A DNA stretch of 51,594 nucleotides, from NCBI RefSeq assembly GCF_001514535.1, contig NZ_BCNO01000001.1:579715-631308 (forward strand), written 5' to 3'. This DNA comes from Thermodesulfovibrio aggregans (GTDB lineage: Bacteria > Nitrospirota > Thermodesulfovibrionia > Thermodesulfovibrionales > Thermodesulfovibrionaceae). The stretch's first letter is position 1, and each line of letters opens with the position of its first letter. A program made the translations under genes and the position numbers. A model generated the notes under the pieces. That model ran no database searches. It was not told the origin of the DNA and worked only from the letters and a program-made list of their open reading frames with translations. Positions 25,641 through 35,822 of this stretch are shown piece after piece.

Positions 25641-25991
25641 ATGTCTATTTTGAATCTTATATCAGATGCCCATGCCATGGGTACTCCTCCACAGGGAGGT
25701 GCACAGGGTGATCCAATAATGAGCCTGATTGCCAGTTTATTACCACTATTTTTAATCATCGTTGTCTTCTACTTTTTACTTATCAGACCACAGCAGAAAA
25801 GAGCCAAAGAACACAGGCAGATGCTTGAGAATTTAAAAAAAGGAGACAAGGTAATCACTGTTGGAGGAATATACGGAGTTGTTGAGAGTGTTACCCCTAA
25901 TACAGTGGTTTTAAAGATTGCTGATAATGTAAAGGTTAAATTTTCGAAGCAATCAGTGGCTGCATTAAGACCACCCACAGATGAGGACTAA
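25641..25991 (+). CDS. yajC: YajC, preprotein translocase accessory subunit
   Basis: Small inner-membrane partner of SecDF. It has 116 residues: a Gly-rich start, one membrane helix (about 29-48, LIASLLPLFLIIVVFYFLLI) followed by the diagnostic RPQQKRAKEHRQMLENLKKGD and the beta-rich VITVGGIYGVVESV domain. Strong Shine-Dalgarno AGGAGGTGA. Head of the yajC-secD-secF-recJ-panB series, which runs with gaps of 21 nt or less and overlaps. Confidence 0.95.
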   Translation: MSILNLISDAHAMGTPPQGGAQGDPIMSLIASLLPLFLIIVVFYFLLIRPQQKRAKEHRQMLENLKKGDKVITVGGIYGVVESVTPNTVVLKIADNVKVKFSKQSVAALRPPTDED

Positions 25992-26012
25992 TTTTACTGG
26001 AATAGAAAAGTT

Positions 26013-27635
26013 ATGAGAAAAGGTATTTATATCAGGATTGCATTGATTCTGGCAACTGTCATTATAGCGTTTATTTTCTTTCTACCAAATACACCTCTTT
26101 TTGAGTTTATGCCTGATTGGTGGAAGAAAAATATGCCCCATAAAGGAATTGTTCTTGGTCTTGACTTAAGAGGGGGCTCCCATCTTATTTTTGAAGTTGA
26201 CATCAAAAGAGCACGGCAGATAACAGTTGAAAGAACAGGAATGCACCTCGGAAGCCTTCTTGAAAAAAAAGGTATAAAAGCCTCTGTAAAAACTGAAGGT
26301 GAAAAAATAATTATCCAACCAGTAAACGATGAAATAAAAAAGCTTGTAAAAGAAAATTATCCTGACCTTTCTATCTCTCAACAAAATGATGTATATGTTT
26401 GTGAATTTCCTGAATCAGCTTTCAAAAGAGTTGAGACCACATCAGTTGAACAGGCAATTGAAGTAATTCGTAATAGAATTGACCAGCTTGGAGTTGCTGA
26501 GCCAGCAATACATAAGCAGGGAGAAAATGAGATAGTGGTGCAACTTCCAGGGGTAAAGGATCCTAAGAAAGCCCTCGAAATAATCGGAAAAACCGCTCAG
26601 CTTGAGTTTAAACTTCTTGATGAAGAAACTACTCTATGGAATGAACTTCCTTCATTGATAAAGGCTGGGGAAGAAGAAGCATTTTTAAATCAGTGGAAGA
26701 ACAAACTTCCAGAAGGTGATGAAATAGTTTTTCAAAAAATTGTAAACAAAGAAACGGGCGAAGTTTACAAAAGACCCTACATTGTAAAAAAAGAAGCCTT
26801 ACTTACAGGAGACCTTCTTGCAGAGGCTCATGTAAGTATTGACCAGAGATTTAACGAACCTTACGTATCTTTGAGATTCAATGATGCTGGGGCAAAGATT
26901 TTTGAAGAGATAACAGCCAAATATGTCAAACACAGACTTGCCATAATACTTGACGGAACTCTTTATTCGGCACCTGTAATTCAGGAAAGAATTGAGGGTG
27001 GCAATGCCCAGATTACAGGAAGCTTTACACTTGAGGAAGCAAAAGACCTTGCAATTGTCCTCAGAGCTGGAGCACTGCCAGCTCCTGTAAGGCTTATTCA
27101 GAATGTAACAGTTGGTCCAACTCTTGGAAAAGACTCAATTGAAGCAGGCAAAAGGGCTGTAATCATTGCGGCCGTATTTGTCTCTTTATTTATGGTCTTT
27201 TATTATCGTTTAAGTGGAGTTATTGCTGACTTTGCTTTGATACTGAATATAGTTCTTCTTATTGGAGCACTTGCTGCATTGAATGCGACTCTTACATTAC
27301 CAGGTATCGCAGGAGTGGCTTTAGCAATTGGTATGGCTGTCGATTCCAATGTTTTAATGTTTGAAAGGATAAGGGAAGAACTCAGGCTTGGAAAAACTCC
27401 TAAAGCAGCAATCGAGTCTGGATACAAAAAAGCATTCTGGACCATATTTGACTCCCATGTTACAACTCTTATAACTGCAGCAGTGCTTTTCCATTTTGGT
27501 TCAGGACCTATTAAGGGATTTGCAGTAACACTTTCACTTGGCGTTGCAATAAATCTATTTACAGCACTAATAGGGACAAAAACAGTCTTTGACTTTATAT
27601 ATCTTGGAAAGGAGCGCAGGAGTCTTAGTATATGA
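26013..27635 (+). CDS. secD: SecD protein-export membrane protein
   Basis: Proton-driven accessory part of the Sec translocon that helps release exported proteins into the periplasm. It has 540 residues: first membrane helix (about 7-26), [16 protein letters not shown] motif (about 48-63), large periplasmic P1 domain with [14 protein letters not shown] and VQLPGVKDP, then five helices in the last 190 residues including [26 protein letters not shown]. Full length. Overlaps secF by 4 nt. Confidence 0.97.
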   Translation: MRKGIYIRIALILATVIIAFIFFLPNTPLFEFMPDWWKKNMPHKGIVLGLDLRGGSHLIFEVDIKRARQITVERTGMHLGSLLEKKGIKASVKTEGEKIIIQPVNDEIKKLVKENYPDLSISQQNDVYVCEFPESAFKRVETTSVEQAIEVIRNRIDQLGVAEPAIHKQGENEIVVQLPGVKDPKKALEIIGKTAQLEFKLLDEETTLWNELPSLIKAGEEEAFLNQWKNKLPEGDEIVFQKIVNKETGEVYKRPYIVKKEALLTGDLLAEAHVSIDQRFNEPYVSLRFNDAGAKIFEEITAKYVKHRLAIILDGTLYSAPVIQERIEGGNAQITGSFTLEEAKDLAIVLRAGALPAPVRLIQNVTVGPTLGKDSIEAGKRAVIIAAVFVSLFMVFYYRLSGVIADFALILNIVLLIGALAALNATLTLPGIAGVALAIGMAVDSNVLMFERIREELRLGKTPKAAIESGYKKAFWTIFDSHVTTLITAAVLFHFGSGPIKGFAVTLSLGVAINLFTALIGTKTVFDFIYLGKERRSLSI

Positions 27636-28537
27636 TACAGATACTTGGAAAAACAAACATTGATTTTCTCGGGAAAAAATATATTGCTCTCGGATTTTCC
27701 TGTTTAATGATAATTCTTGGAATATTTGCGATCTTTCAGATTCATGAAGGAAAAGCAAATCTTGGAGTTGACTTTGCTGGAGGATTGAGTCTTCAGGTAA
27801 GATTTTCTCAGCCTGTAACACTTTCCGAGATTAGAACAATACTTGATAAAGCAGGGATAAAAGATGCTGATATACAGGAACTTCCAACAGAAAAAAAGAT
27901 TCTCATAAAGCTAAAAAAACAACAGGAGGGTGCACAGGATGCAGTTGAAAAAACCCTTAAAGAAAACCTTGCAAACAAAGAACCTTTGATAGAGTCAATT
28001 ACTGAAATTGGTCCAAAGATTGGTGAAAGAACAAAAAGAGATGCACTCCTTGCAATTGCTGCTGCTACGCTTGGAATACTTATATACATTGCCATAAGAT
28101 TTAGATTCCACTTTTCAATCGGTGCAACTGTGGCAACCTTTCACGATGTTATGGCTGTTCTTGGAATCTTCTATATTCTGAACAAAGAGATAAATCTAAT
28201 TTTCATAAGTGCTCTGTTAACAATCGCAGGATACTCTCTCACTGATACTGTAGTAGTCTTTGATAGAATCCGTGAAAATCTTGGTAAAGTAGCAAAAGGA
28301 ACGATGAGCCTTGAGGCATTGATGAATAAAAGCATAAATGAGGTTTTATCAAGAACAATTGTAACATCTCTTACCACATTTCTGTCAGCAGTAGCACTTT
28401 TTTTCTTCGGAGGAGAAGTTTTGCATGACTTTGCTCTTGCCATGATGATTGGAATAGTAATTGGAACTTATTCATCCATATTTGTGGCAAGTCCTGTAGT
28501 GCTTCTGCTTGGCAAGAATTCTCTTATAAAGAGATAA
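27632..28537 (+). CDS. secF: SecF protein-export membrane protein
   Basis: Partner of SecD. It has 301 residues with six predicted helices. Signatures: [14 protein letters not shown] (about 49-62), [20 protein letters not shown] and [19 protein letters not shown]. One base separates its stop from the recJ start, so the unit continues. Full length for the family. Confidence 0.97.
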   Translation: MIQILGKTNIDFLGKKYIALGFSCLMIILGIFAIFQIHEGKANLGVDFAGGLSLQVRFSQPVTLSEIRTILDKAGIKDADIQELPTEKKILIKLKKQQEGAQDAVEKTLKENLANKEPLIESITEIGPKIGERTKRDALLAIAAATLGILIYIAIRFRFHFSIGATVATFHDVMAVLGIFYILNKEINLIFISALLTIAGYSLTDTVVVFDRIRENLGKVAKGTMSLEALMNKSINEVLSRTIVTSLTTFLSAVALFFFGGEVLHDFALAMMIGIVIGTYSSIFVASPVVLLLGKNSLIKR

Positions 28538-28538
28538 A

Positions 28539-30212
28539 ATGCAATACAGTGAATGGGTTGTTGTAAAAACGAATCAGGATTATCTTCAGTATCTGTCAAG
28601 GGCTTTAAATATATCAATTCCTGTGGCACAGACTCTTGTCTCCAGAGGACTCAAAGATGTAGAGGAAATTTATTCCTTTTTAAATCCATCGATTGACCTG
28701 ATTGATCCCTTTAGCATTTCAGGAGTTTACGAAGCTACTAAAATAATAAATGAAGCCATTCGTTCAGGTATAAAGATTCTTATAAATGGTGATTATGATG
28801 CTGATGGTTTGACTTCAACGGCAATTCTCTATGACATTTTAAAAAAGATGGGAGCTTCGGTCTACTATCACATTCCTCATAGAATTCATCATGGATATGG
28901 TTTAACTCAGACAGGTATTGAAGAGGCAAAGAGGATAGGAGCAAAGCTTATAATTACTGTTGACTGCGGAATAAGAGATTTTGAGATTGTTCAATATGCA
29001 AAAAAAGAGGGAATTGAGACAATAATTACAGATCATCATGAACCTTTAAGAATAGATGGAGAAACTGTGCTTCCCGAGGCTTTGACTGTAATAAATCCTA
29101 AAATTGATGAAAACTCACCATATATATCTTTGGCAGGTGTTGGAGTTGCCTTCATGCTTGCTATGGCATTAAATCGTGAAGAGGCAATGCAGTATCTTGA
29201 CCTTGTAACCTTAGGAACATATGCGGATATGGTTCCTCTTGATACTATGAATAGAGCATTGGTGAAGCCTGGTTGGAAACTTATTGAAAATCCTGTAAGA
29301 ACTTCAATAAAAATATTGAAAGACATAGCAGGAGTAAACTCAAGCTGTTTAAAAAATTTTCATTTGAGCTATTGTCTCATACCAAGAATTAATGCTCCTG
29401 GAAGAGTTGATCATGCAGCAGATGTGGTAAAATTTTTAACTTCTGATATCATTGAAGAAGCTGAAAATATCGGACAGTGGATTAATCAGATAAATTCCTT
29501 TAGACAGAAAATAGAAGAAAAAATCATAGAAGAGATTGAGCAAAAACTGAAAAGAGAGTTTAACGATGAGCCAGCTGTTGTGCTATGGGGAGACTGGCAT
29601 CTTGGAGTCGTTGGAACAGTTGCAAGCAAACTTCTTGAAAGATTTAACAGACCCGTATTTATAATGGCAATAGATAAAGACAGGGTAAAGGGTTCTGCAA
29701 GAGCTCCTCAGGGTATTGATTTACAGAAAATTCTTTTTGACTGCAAGGATCTGCTAATACGTTACGGCGGTCACAAGCAGGCAGCAGGAGTAATGCTTTA
29801 TAGAGAAAAACTTGAAGAGTTTAAGGATAGGCTTTGTAAATTGTTAGAAAACATGGATATGGAGCGGATTAATATACTTCAATTAGACGCTGCTGTAAGT
29901 CTTGAAGAGATTAATGAGAAAGTGACAGAAGAGATAAAACTTCTCGAACCTTTTGGACCAGGGAATCGTGAACCTCTTTTTGGAGCAAAGGAGCTCACTG
30001 TGGTAAATTTAAGAAAGGTGGGGAGTAATCATCTTAAGATGTTTTTAAAACAGAACGGAAGAACTATTTCTGCTATAGGTTTTGATATGGCAGAAGAGCC
30101 AGTTCTTGAAGGATGCCTGATTGATGCAGCATTTACTCCAACAATAAATGAATGGGAAGGAGGAAGAACTCTTCAACTTCAACTTAAGGCAATAAGAAGG
30201 ACTCAAAGATGA
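28539..30212 (+). CDS. recJ: Single-stranded-DNA-specific exonuclease RecJ
   Basis: 5'-3' exonuclease of the DHH family, used in recombination and mismatch repair. It has 557 residues. Metal-binding motifs: NGDYDADGLTST (about 86-97), TVDCGI, TDHHEP (about 166-171, the DHH triad), WGDWHLGVVG and the DHHA1 region YGGHKQAAGVML. A C-terminal OB-like domain follows. Overlaps panB by 4 nt. Confidence 0.96.
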   Translation: MQYSEWVVVKTNQDYLQYLSRALNISIPVAQTLVSRGLKDVEEIYSFLNPSIDLIDPFSISGVYEATKIINEAIRSGIKILINGDYDADGLTSTAILYDILKKMGASVYYHIPHRIHHGYGLTQTGIEEAKRIGAKLIITVDCGIRDFEIVQYAKKEGIETIITDHHEPLRIDGETVLPEALTVINPKIDENSPYISLAGVGVAFMLAMALNREEAMQYLDLVTLGTYADMVPLDTMNRALVKPGWKLIENPVRTSIKILKDIAGVNSSCLKNFHLSYCLIPRINAPGRVDHAADVVKFLTSDIIEEAENIGQWINQINSFRQKIEEKIIEEIEQKLKREFNDEPAVVLWGDWHLGVVGTVASKLLERFNRPVFIMAIDKDRVKGSARAPQGIDLQKILFDCKDLLIRYGGHKQAAGVMLYREKLEEFKDRLCKLLENMDMERINILQLDAAVSLEEINEKVTEEIKLLEPFGPGNREPLFGAKELTVVNLRKVGSNHLKMFLKQNGRTISAIGFDMAEEPVLEGCLIDAAFTPTINEWEGGRTLQLQLKAIRRTQR

Positions 30213-31003
30213 GATTTAATGTCAATGATTTGTTAAGTAAAAAAAAGCAGGCACAAAAGATCACCATGCTTACAGCCTATGACTATCCTTTTGCCCATAT
30301 TGTTGATGAAGCAGGGATAGACATTATTCTTGTTGGAGACTCTCTTTCGATGGTTGTTCAGGGAAATGATACAACACTGCCTGTAACAATGGAGGAGATA
30401 ATCTATCACACTAAGATTGTGGTTAAATCAACAAAGAGAGCAATGATAGTTGCTGATATGCCTTTTATGTCTTATCAGGTAAGTGTTGAAGAAGCTGTAA
30501 GGAATGCGGGCAGAATAATAAAAGAAACCGGTGCCCATGCTGTAAAGCTTGAAGGTGGAAGGGAAATTCTTTCACAGGTTAAAGCCTTGACTGAGGCAGA
30601 GATTCCTGTAATTGGACATCTCGGACTTACTCCTCAGGCAGTACTCAGAATGGGAGGATATAGACTTCAGGGAAAAACCGAGGAACAGGCAAGGAGAATA
30701 AAGGAAGATGCACTAAGACTTCAGGATAAAGGTGCAGTAGCAATAGTTCTTGAGGTAATTCCTTCAGAACTTGCAAGAGAGATTACTGAAAGTCTTGAAA
30801 TTCCTACAATAGGAATTGGCGCAGGTCCATACTGCGATGGACAGGTTCTGGTAATACATGATTTGCTTGGACTTTTTGAGAAGTTTACTCCAAAATTTGT
30901 AAAGAAATATGCCAATTTAAAAGATGAAATTATGAAGGCAGTAAAACAGTACAAAGAAGAAGTTGAAAAGGGTATATTCCCAGATAAAGAACACTCATTT
31001 TAA
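30209..31003 (+). CDS. panB: 3-methyl-2-oxobutanoate hydroxymethyltransferase
   Basis: First step of pantothenate synthesis, forming ketopantoate from 2-oxoisovalerate and methylene-THF. It has 264 residues. Motifs: MLTAYDYPFAHIVDEAGID, LVGDSLSMVVQG, ADMPFMSY, VKLEGG, GHLGLTPQ and IPTIGIGAGPYCDGQVLV. Full length. Last gene of the yajC-to-panB run. Confidence 0.97.
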   Translation: MRFNVNDLLSKKKQAQKITMLTAYDYPFAHIVDEAGIDIILVGDSLSMVVQGNDTTLPVTMEEIIYHTKIVVKSTKRAMIVADMPFMSYQVSVEEAVRNAGRIIKETGAHAVKLEGGREILSQVKALTEAEIPVIGHLGLTPQAVLRMGGYRLQGKTEEQARRIKEDALRLQDKGAVAIVLEVIPSELAREITESLEIPTIGIGAGPYCDGQVLVIHDLLGLFEKFTPKFVKKYANLKDEIMKAVKQYKEEVEKGIFPDKEHSF

Positions 31004-31004
31004 A

Positions 31005-31091
31005 ACTTTGAACTTTGAATTTTGAACCTTGAATCACCCGTTAGGGTGGTTGAATTGCCGTAAGGCGGTTGAACCTTGAACTTTGAATTTT
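31005..31091. repeat. TTGAANN heptad repeat with two embedded hairpins
   Basis: Between panB and tyrS. Read as units: TTGAACT TTGAATT TTGAACC TTGAATC, then hairpin ACCC-gtta-GGGT, TTGAATT, hairpin GCC-gtaa-GGC, then TTGAACC TTGAACT TTGAATT. The same heptads occur, inverted, inside ubiE at 49813-49842. It looks like a dispersed repeat family; the hairpins may also act on the panB-tyrS transcript. Confidence 0.75.
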
Positions 31092-31108
31092 AAAAAGGGG
31101 GATGAAAG

Positions 31109-32320
31109 ATGCTGACACCGGAAAAACAGCTTGAAATCATAAAAAGAGGAACTGTTGAGATAATCCTTGAAGAAGACCTCAAGAAAAAACTTGAAAAAGC
31201 TTACAAAGAAGGTAAACCCCTGCGAATAAAAGTTGGATTTGATCCAACTGCACCGGATATTCATCTTGGTCATACTGTTCTTTTAGAAAAAATGAGACAG
31301 TTTCAGGAACTTGGACACGAAGTTATTTTTCTTATTGGCGATTTTACAGGAATGATAGGAGATCCCTCTGGTAAAACAGAAACAAGAAAACCTCTTACAA
31401 GAGAGGAAGTTCTTAAAAATGCTGAAACATACAAGGACCAGGTTTTTAAGATTCTTGATCCTGAAAAAACATTGATAATGTTTAACAGTGAGTGGTTTAA
31501 CAAAATGACAGCCCTTGATATGTGTCGTCTTGCTGGAGCAGAGACTGTTGCAAGAATGCTTGAAAGAGAAGATTTTAAAAAGCGATTTACAGAAGGTCGT
31601 CCAATTACAATTCTGGAATTTCTATATCCACTACTTCAGGCTTATGACTCAGTTTATCTTAAAGCAGACATAGAACTTGGAGGCACTGATCAGAAGTTTA
31701 ATCTTCTTATGGGAAGACAGTTAATGAAAATGTACGGTATGGAAGAGCAGGTTGTCATAATGATGCCTCTTCTTGAAGGACTTGACGGTGTGCAGAAGAT
31801 GTCAAAGAGTCTCGGAAACTACATTGGAATTAATGAGCCACCAGATGAGATGTTTGGCAAGATAATGTCAATTAATGATGAATTGATGCTTAAATATTAT
31901 GAACTTCTAAGTCACATATCTATTGAAGAGCTTAATGAACTTAAAAAAGGTATCAAGGAAGGTAAGATTAATCCAAGGGATGCTAAAGAATCCCTTGCAG
32001 TTGAGATTGTTACAAGATATCATGGTAAAGAGCTGGCAGAGAAGGCAAGGGAGAATTTTATTAAGCTTTTTAGAAAGAAAGAGATTCCTGAAGAAATTGA
32101 AACTGTAGAGTTGAAAGATGAAGGAGAAGGAATCTGGCTTCCAAAGATATTGAAAGAACAGGGACTTACTAAAAGCACATCAGAGGCAATAAGGCTTATA
32201 AAGCAGGGTGGTGTCAGAGTTAATAATGAGCCTCTGGTCAATCCTGATATAAAAATCAAGGCTGGTGAATATATTGTAAAAGTTGGCAAAAGAAGATTTA
32301 TCAGAATAAAGGTGAGTTAG
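31109..32320 (+). CDS. tyrS: Tyrosyl-tRNA synthetase
   Basis: Charges tRNA-Tyr. It has 403 residues. Class I motifs: HLGHTVLL (HIGH equivalent, about 51-58) and KMSKS (about 231-235). [15 protein letters not shown] binds substrate. A C-terminal S4 RNA-binding domain is present (about 340-403: [19 protein letters not shown]). The organisation matches the TyrZ-like class. Shine-Dalgarno GGGGGATG. Separated from panB by the heptad repeat. Confidence 0.96.
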   Translation: MLTPEKQLEIIKRGTVEIILEEDLKKKLEKAYKEGKPLRIKVGFDPTAPDIHLGHTVLLEKMRQFQELGHEVIFLIGDFTGMIGDPSGKTETRKPLTREEVLKNAETYKDQVFKILDPEKTLIMFNSEWFNKMTALDMCRLAGAETVARMLEREDFKKRFTEGRPITILEFLYPLLQAYDSVYLKADIELGGTDQKFNLLMGRQLMKMYGMEEQVVIMMPLLEGLDGVQKMSKSLGNYIGINEPPDEMFGKIMSINDELMLKYYELLSHISIEELNELKKGIKEGKINPRDAKESLAVEIVTRYHGKELAEKARENFIKLFRKKEIPEEIETVELKDEGEGIWLPKILKEQGLTKSTSEAIRLIKQGGVRVNNEPLVNPDIKIKAGEYIVKVGKRRFIRIKVS

Positions 32321-32357
32321 CCATTTCGTTGCAATGTTTGAAAATAATTGAAATTCC

Positions 32358-32430
32358 TTAGATTGTTTTGCAAGCTCAGAATGGTAGAGGAGAGACTGCT
32401 TCGGGGCATTGAGCCCCTCGCAGTGACAGA
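32358..32430. repeat. Dispersed palindromic repeat / possible bidirectional terminator
   Basis: Holds AGATTGTTTTGCAAGCTC and the hairpin CTGC-ttc-GGGGC-attga-GCCCC-tc-GCAG (32396-32423) followed by TGACAG. This resembles the widespread 'GATTGCTTCG...CTCGCAATGACAG' intergenic repeat type. It lies between convergent tyrS and flgE, so it may end both transcripts. Confidence 0.6.
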
Positions 32431-32495
32431 AAAGATATTGTCAGGCATTGTTCAGGTTTGCTTTAACTATCAGAGTATCGCCTTAATTAGAAACA

Positions 32496-33812
32496 TTACC
32501 TTATTATGTTCATTAATTCGTTTAGCATGTTGTCAGTCGTTGTAATTACCCTCACATTTGCCTGATAGGCTCTCTGGGCAGCAATCATTCTTATGAATTC
32601 TTCAGCAAGGTCAACATTGCTTGACTCAAGAGAATTCGCATAAACTTTGCCGACACCAACAGTTCCTGGTGCACCGTATGTTGGTCCGCCTGAACCGTAT
32701 GATTCAAGATAGAGATTATTCCCTACCTTTGTTAAATTATGTGCAGCAACAAACTTTGCAAGTACAACCTGCGCAACTTTTTTAACTTGACCATTCGTGA
32801 ATACTCCTGAGACTACACCATCCTGATCAACTGTTACTGCAATCAGGTTTCCTGAGGAATAACCATTTTGAGTCTGAAATACAACAGCATTAGGTGAACC
32901 GTACTGAGTTGAGTTAGAGAAACTTAAATTAACATTTTGAGGAGATGTTACTCCCCAACTTGAAAAATTCAGGCTTGCTGTAGGTGTGAAATTTGGATTA
33001 GGAGGAACATGGGGCGTTGTAACATAAACATCTGATAGAGCGCCATCGGTATTGAAAGATAAGGTTATAGGTTGAACTCCAGTTGTGCTGCTATCAAAAT
33101 CAACTTCAACATAATTGGTACCCGTGGCGCTGTCATTGTAAACAACATGTGCCTCCCAGGTATTTTGAGCAATTTTGCGAAAATATGTATAAACAAGATG
33201 AGGATTACCCTGACTGTCATATATTGTAATGGCTGTAGAGAAGTTATATGTGTTAGAAGCTGGTAGGTTTGTCCCTGAGGGGGGTGTCCATGGTGCTGAT
33301 GGTATATCATCTCTTGAATCCAAATTCATCTGCATGGATATTTTATTGGTTGCTGATGGGTCACTCATCAGTCCTGCAAGATATACATCACCAATCTCAC
33401 CTGTGACACTGCCAGTTGCATCCATTTGATATGCTTGAAGTCTGTATCCATTTGGATCAACCACATAGCCTTCTTTATCAAGTCTGAACTGACCTGCACG
33501 GGTATAATAGGTTGGTCCATTAAGTTGCCTTACTACAAAAAATCCATCTCCCTCTATTGCCAGATCAAGAGGATTGGATGTGGTCTCAAGAGTTCCCTGC
33601 GTAAACATCTTTTGAATGTCAATGATCATAGTTCCACGACCAACCTGCATTGCTGATGCTCCACCAAGTGTCTGACTCAGTATATCTCCAAAATTAGCTC
33701 TGCTTGCTTTAAAACCAACAGTGTTTGCATTGGCAATGTTATCTCCTATTACTGAAAGGGCAAGTCCATTTGCATTCAGTCCACTTATTCCTGTAAAAAG
33801 TGATGTTAACAT
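32496..33812 (-). CDS. flgE: Flagellar hook protein FlgE
   Basis: Builds the flagellar hook outside the cell. It has 438 residues. Both ends carry the rod/hook family motifs: N-terminal SGLNANGLALSVIGDNIANANTVGFKASRANF and C-terminal SSNVDLAEEFIRMIAAQRAYQANVRVITTTDNML. The middle is beta-rich and Thr/Ser/Asn-rich, as in exported hook domains. Shine-Dalgarno GGAGGTGA; follows flgD with a 12-nt gap. Last gene of the flagellar block in this window. Confidence 0.95.
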   Translation of the reverse strand: MLTSLFTGISGLNANGLALSVIGDNIANANTVGFKASRANFGDILSQTLGGASAMQVGRGTMIIDIQKMFTQGTLETTSNPLDLAIEGDGFFVVRQLNGPTYYTRAGQFRLDKEGYVVDPNGYRLQAYQMDATGSVTGEIGDVYLAGLMSDPSATNKISMQMNLDSRDDIPSAPWTPPSGTNLPASNTYNFSTAITIYDSQGNPHLVYTYFRKIAQNTWEAHVVYNDSATGTNYVEVDFDSSTTGVQPITLSFNTDGALSDVYVTTPHVPPNPNFTPTASLNFSSWGVTSPQNVNLSFSNSTQYGSPNAVVFQTQNGYSSGNLIAVTVDQDGVVSGVFTNGQVKKVAQVVLAKFVAAHNLTKVGNNLYLESYGSGGPTYGAPGTVGVGKVYANSLESSNVDLAEEFIRMIAAQRAYQANVRVITTTDNMLNELMNIIR

Positions 33813-33824
33813 AGTATCACCTCC

Positions 33825-34238
33825 TTAGGCTTTTATCTCTTTAATCTGATTCATGGAAATATAATCATCACCAATGTTTATCTTAAGTTTACCCTCTTCA
33901 ATAGCAATTCCTTTTACCACATATTCCCTGCCGTCAGTGGTTGTAACTGTTTTTCCTATTATTGTTGAGCCAACCATTAATGCATTTGAGTAAATCTGAT
34001 AGGTTGATAGATCTTCAAGTGTTTTGTTTATATTCATAACCTGTTCAAGTGCCGAAAACATTGTAAGCTGTCCCATGAACTCTACATTATCCAATGGATT
34101 TAGAGGATCCTGATACTTAAGCTGTGCTGTGAGAAGTTTTAAAAATGCCTCTTTGTCTATATTGTTATTGCCGGTAGCATTTGATTTCGGTTGCACCGTG
34201 TAAAGTGGATTGTCAAATATTGTTGTTAAATCTGCCAT
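33825..34238 (-). CDS. flgD: Flagellar hook-capping protein FlgD (short form)
   Basis: Scaffold at the growing hook tip. It has 137 residues with the conserved N-terminal FlgD region (DKEAFLKLLTAQLKYQDPLNPLDNVEFMGQLTMFSALEQV) and one small beta segment (MVGSTIIGKTV...). E. coli FlgD is about 230 residues, so the Ig/Tudor-like C-terminal domains are largely missing; such short forms occur in other phyla. Shine-Dalgarno GGAGG; 14-nt gap after fliK. Confidence 0.92.
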   Translation of the reverse strand: MADLTTIFDNPLYTVQPKSNATGNNNIDKEAFLKLLTAQLKYQDPLNPLDNVEFMGQLTMFSALEQVMNINKTLEDLSTYQIYSNALMVGSTIIGKTVTTTDGREYVVKGIAIEEGKLKINIGDDYISMNQIKEIKA

Positions 34239-34252
34239 TTTAGTTCCTCCTT

Positions 34253-35251
34253 TTATACGAAATACTCAAAAAATTTCTGATTACCTTTGTGTTTTCTCTG
34301 TCCCTGACCATTGTATGAATCGGAGTATCCACGATTTTCCTTCATTAAATCAAGCAGAAAATCAGATACCTTTACTCCTGAAGATTGAAGATTACTCTTG
34401 ATTTCAGGAATAAGTCCTGTAAGAGCTTCCTTAACATGGGGATAGTCAACTTTCATATCAGCCCTGATACCTGCATTATCCATGGAAAGCTTAATTAGTA
34501 TTTTGCCAAGCTCTGGTGGTTCAAGCTGTACTATAAGTGTTTTCTGAGAGTTTGATAGAGCTTTGAAAACTATATTTGAGATTTCCTTTAGCTGAGTAAA
34601 AGGCAGTTCAACCTTTTGTTGAACATCATTTATATCACTACTTTTACTTTGAATCGTGTGAAAAATATTTAGTTTTGTGTCATTTTCAATCGTTAGACTT
34701 TTTTCTATCAATATTTTTGAGTTGTTGCTTTGATTTTTTGATGTAGATTCATTAATAACAACTGAGTCTTTAACTGGAAACTCATTCTGGTCTAATTTAG
34801 ATAACTCTAAAGAATGACTCAGCCTGGCTTTTAGAGGTTCTAAAGAGTTTAGTTGATTAACGGAATCATCTGTCTGATTGTTTACCTGATTTGATAGGTT
34901 TTTTAAATCAATTTTTTCAATCAAATTTTGAAATTCACTTTTATTGAGATGTAAATTTTGCAAAACACTTTTTAGTTCCTTCATATCTATCTGCCCTGAT
35001 TTAAAAAGGTTGAGAAGAGAGAGTTTTAGGTCCTGTGGAAGTTGTTCAATCTGAGTCTGGGTAAATGTAATTTCCTGTGTTTGTAAAAAGGGAAAGGGAA
35101 AAACAAAAAAGTTATAGTTTACTGAATTATTAGTTGAGTTTTTTTGATTTTCAAAGAGGATTTTAAAAAGTTCATTTAAGATATCTTCAAATCCTGCCAG
35201 TTGTTTTGTTGAAGCAGTAGAATTTTGGTTAATTAAGTTTAAGCTATTCAT
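34253..35251 (-). CDS. fliK: Flagellar hook-length control protein FliK
   Basis: Measures hook length and switches export specificity. It has 332 residues from ATG 35251; an ATG at 35275 and a TTG at 35287 lie at or before the predicted sigma-54 transcription start, so they are less likely. The long N-terminal part is Asn/Gln/Ser/Leu-rich low complexity, as expected. The C-terminal FliK domain is seen at about 225-305 (LIVQLEPPELGKILIKLSMDNAGIRADMKV...). No clear Shine-Dalgarno. Leads fliK-flgD-flgE. Confidence 0.83.
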   Translation of the reverse strand: MNSLNLINQNSTASTKQLAGFEDILNELFKILFENQKNSTNNSVNYNFFVFPFPFLQTQEITFTQTQIEQLPQDLKLSLLNLFKSGQIDMKELKSVLQNLHLNKSEFQNLIEKIDLKNLSNQVNNQTDDSVNQLNSLEPLKARLSHSLELSKLDQNEFPVKDSVVINESTSKNQSNNSKILIEKSLTIENDTKLNIFHTIQSKSSDINDVQQKVELPFTQLKEISNIVFKALSNSQKTLIVQLEPPELGKILIKLSMDNAGIRADMKVDYPHVKEALTGLIPEIKSNLQSSGVKVSDFLLDLMKENRGYSDSYNGQGQRKHKGNQKFFEYFV

Positions 35252-35287
35252 ATCTATGTTTGTTGGTAGTATCATGCAAAAATACAA

Positions 35288-35303
35288 TACAAACTATGTG
35301 CCA
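35288..35303 (-). promoter_or_regulatory. Sigma-54 promoter upstream of fliK-flgD-flgE
   Basis: Minus-strand TGGCAC-N5-TTGTA: a perfect -24 half and a -12 half with GT instead of GC, with the required ten bases between. Transcription would start near 35278, just before the chosen fliK start. Confidence 0.65.
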
Positions 35304-35369
35304 GTCTTAATGTGTTAATTTTTGAGAATTTTTCTATTGAAAAGATTGATTAAAGGAGGAAAAAATTTC

Positions 35370-35822
35370 CTACCTGGATGCTTTTTCTTTTATTTCCACC
35401 ATTCTTTTAGACAGTACTGCAGCCTTTTCAGGTGATACATTGGCAAGAATTTTCCCTGCCTGACGGGGCTTTATTGCAAGAAGAAGAGTTACTGCAGTTT
35501 CATTGTCAAGTTTTTCAATTCTGGCTGCAGCTTCTTCAGGAGGCATAGATTCGTATATCTTTGCAAGTCTTTGATAGTTCTCCTGTTGTGCTCTTTCAAG
35601 TTGGGCTTTAATTTCCTCCTGTTGTTTTATCTTTGCTTCAATTTCACTTTTAAGTTTTTTTAACTCCTCAGTTTTTTTAGCAAGGTCTTCCTGAAGTATT
35701 TTTAATCTTTCTTCCTCTATGGATGTAGCCTGTTTAGTTGATGTCTGTTGACCAATTAAGGTGCCTGCAGCTATTCCTAAAACGAGAATTAATACGGCAA
35801 AAATAACTGCTTTTTTAAACAT
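35370..35822 (-). CDS. MotE-like flagellar protein
   Basis: It has 150 residues: N-terminal membrane helix (about 5-25), long coiled coil (about 35-88) and a C-terminal MgtE-N/FliG-like helical repeat (about 90-145: YESMPPEEAAARIEKLDNETAVTLLLAIKPRQAGKIL). This is the layout of MotE-family proteins, periplasmic chaperone-like factors for stator components in some bacteria. It sits directly after fliJ, 1-nt overlap, within the export gene run. Family assignment is fairly firm; function in this organism is inferred. Confidence 0.78.
   Translation of the reverse strand: MFKKAVIFAVLILVLGIAAGTLIGQQTSTKQATSIEEERLKILQEDLAKKTEELKKLKSEIEAKIKQQEEIKAQLERAQQENYQRLAKIYESMPPEEAAARIEKLDNETAVTLLLAIKPRQAGKILANVSPEKAAVLSKRMVEIKEKASR

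Noticed and set aside
31005-31091. Riboswitch or T-box before tyrS
   Set aside because: The stretch is built of TTGAANN heptads and two tiny hairpins, with no T-box specifier stem or conserved T-box sequence.
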